Origin: Polyangium mundeleinium
GTDB taxonomy: Bacteria > Myxococcota_A > Polyangia > Polyangiales > Polyangiaceae
Direction: 5' to 3'
Assembly (NCBI RefSeq): GCF_028369105.1
Contig: NZ_JAQNDO010000001.1
Location: forward strand, 12,370,501 to 12,434,500
DNA length: 64,000 bases
The notes under the pieces were generated by a model that was not told the origin of the DNA, ran no database searches, and saw only the letters and a list, made by a program, of their open reading frames with translations. Below, in pieces: positions 63,989 to 64,000 of the stretch; positions within the stretch are counted from its first letter, which is position 1; the number at the start of each line of letters is the position of its first letter. The translations under genes and the position numbers were made by a program.

Positions 63989-64000
63989 GGGGCGGGAACG

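Overview
The window is chromosomal DNA of very high G+C content with dense genes on both strands. Many genes start at GTG, and stop/start codons often overlap by four bases. There are about a dozen predicted lipoproteins, several with Ser/Gly/Pro-rich linkers or (GGM/GGA)n tails, plus a MopE-like/SBBP lipoprotein, a giant kinase-like/AAA/GAF/STAS regulator and an ether-lipid-type multidomain enzyme. This points to a myxobacterium, most likely of the Polyangium/Sorangium group. No rRNA, tRNA, CRISPR, insertion sequence or phage gene was seen.

Layout. 1-4.1 kb: end of a secreted esterase, a seven-unit 43-bp tandem array, a membrane-anchored repeat protein divergent from efp, a Cys-rich DUF5522-type protein and a Gly-rich lipoprotein closed by a good terminator. 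4.1-7.3 kb: a tightly overlapping five-gene operon with a TPR membrane protein, a 98-residue single-TM peptide, a radical SAM/SPASM enzyme and two small membrane proteins. This is the best candidate for an undescribed peptide-modification system. 7.3-13.5 kb: a DUF155 membrane protein, two unknowns, dapA-dapB, a lipoprotein and an ankyrin protein. 13.5-16.5 kb: an accessory-looking block with a 42/43-bp tandem array, two unrelated genes that begin with the same 122-bp promoter-plus-leader block, a locally AT-rich Cys-rich C-terminus, a zinc-ribbon/TPR protein and a small lipoprotein.

16.6-27.7 kb is mostly housekeeping: glyS, rsgA, a sigma-32-type factor with rsmI and a hydrolase, mutL, and an ECF sigma factor coupled to an anti-sigma factor that carries a TonB C-terminal domain. 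27.7-41 kb: a CvfB-like RNA-binding protein, a lipoprotein, an SDR translationally coupled to a 1597-residue reductase/acyl ligase/ACP/acyltransferase/SCP2 enzyme (ether lipid or related lipid synthesis), a prolyl-oligopeptidase-like lipoprotein that has lost its catalytic Ser and His, a STAS-like protein, hutU and a quinone oxidoreductase. 41-50.5 kb: a MaoC/methylmalonyl-CoA epimerase/cupin operon and several secreted lipoproteins.

50.5-64 kb is a one-directional alpha-glucan locus on the minus strand: a PpiC-type foldase lipoprotein, a GH63 glycosidase, a 1547-residue N-lobe-less kinase/AAA/TPR/GAF/STAS regulator coupled to it, two different GH13 alpha-amylase lipoproteins, and a cytochrome P450. 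The regulator probably senses or integrates signals for polysaccharide use, but this rests on gene order only. Functions are assigned from motifs read by eye; no database search was run.
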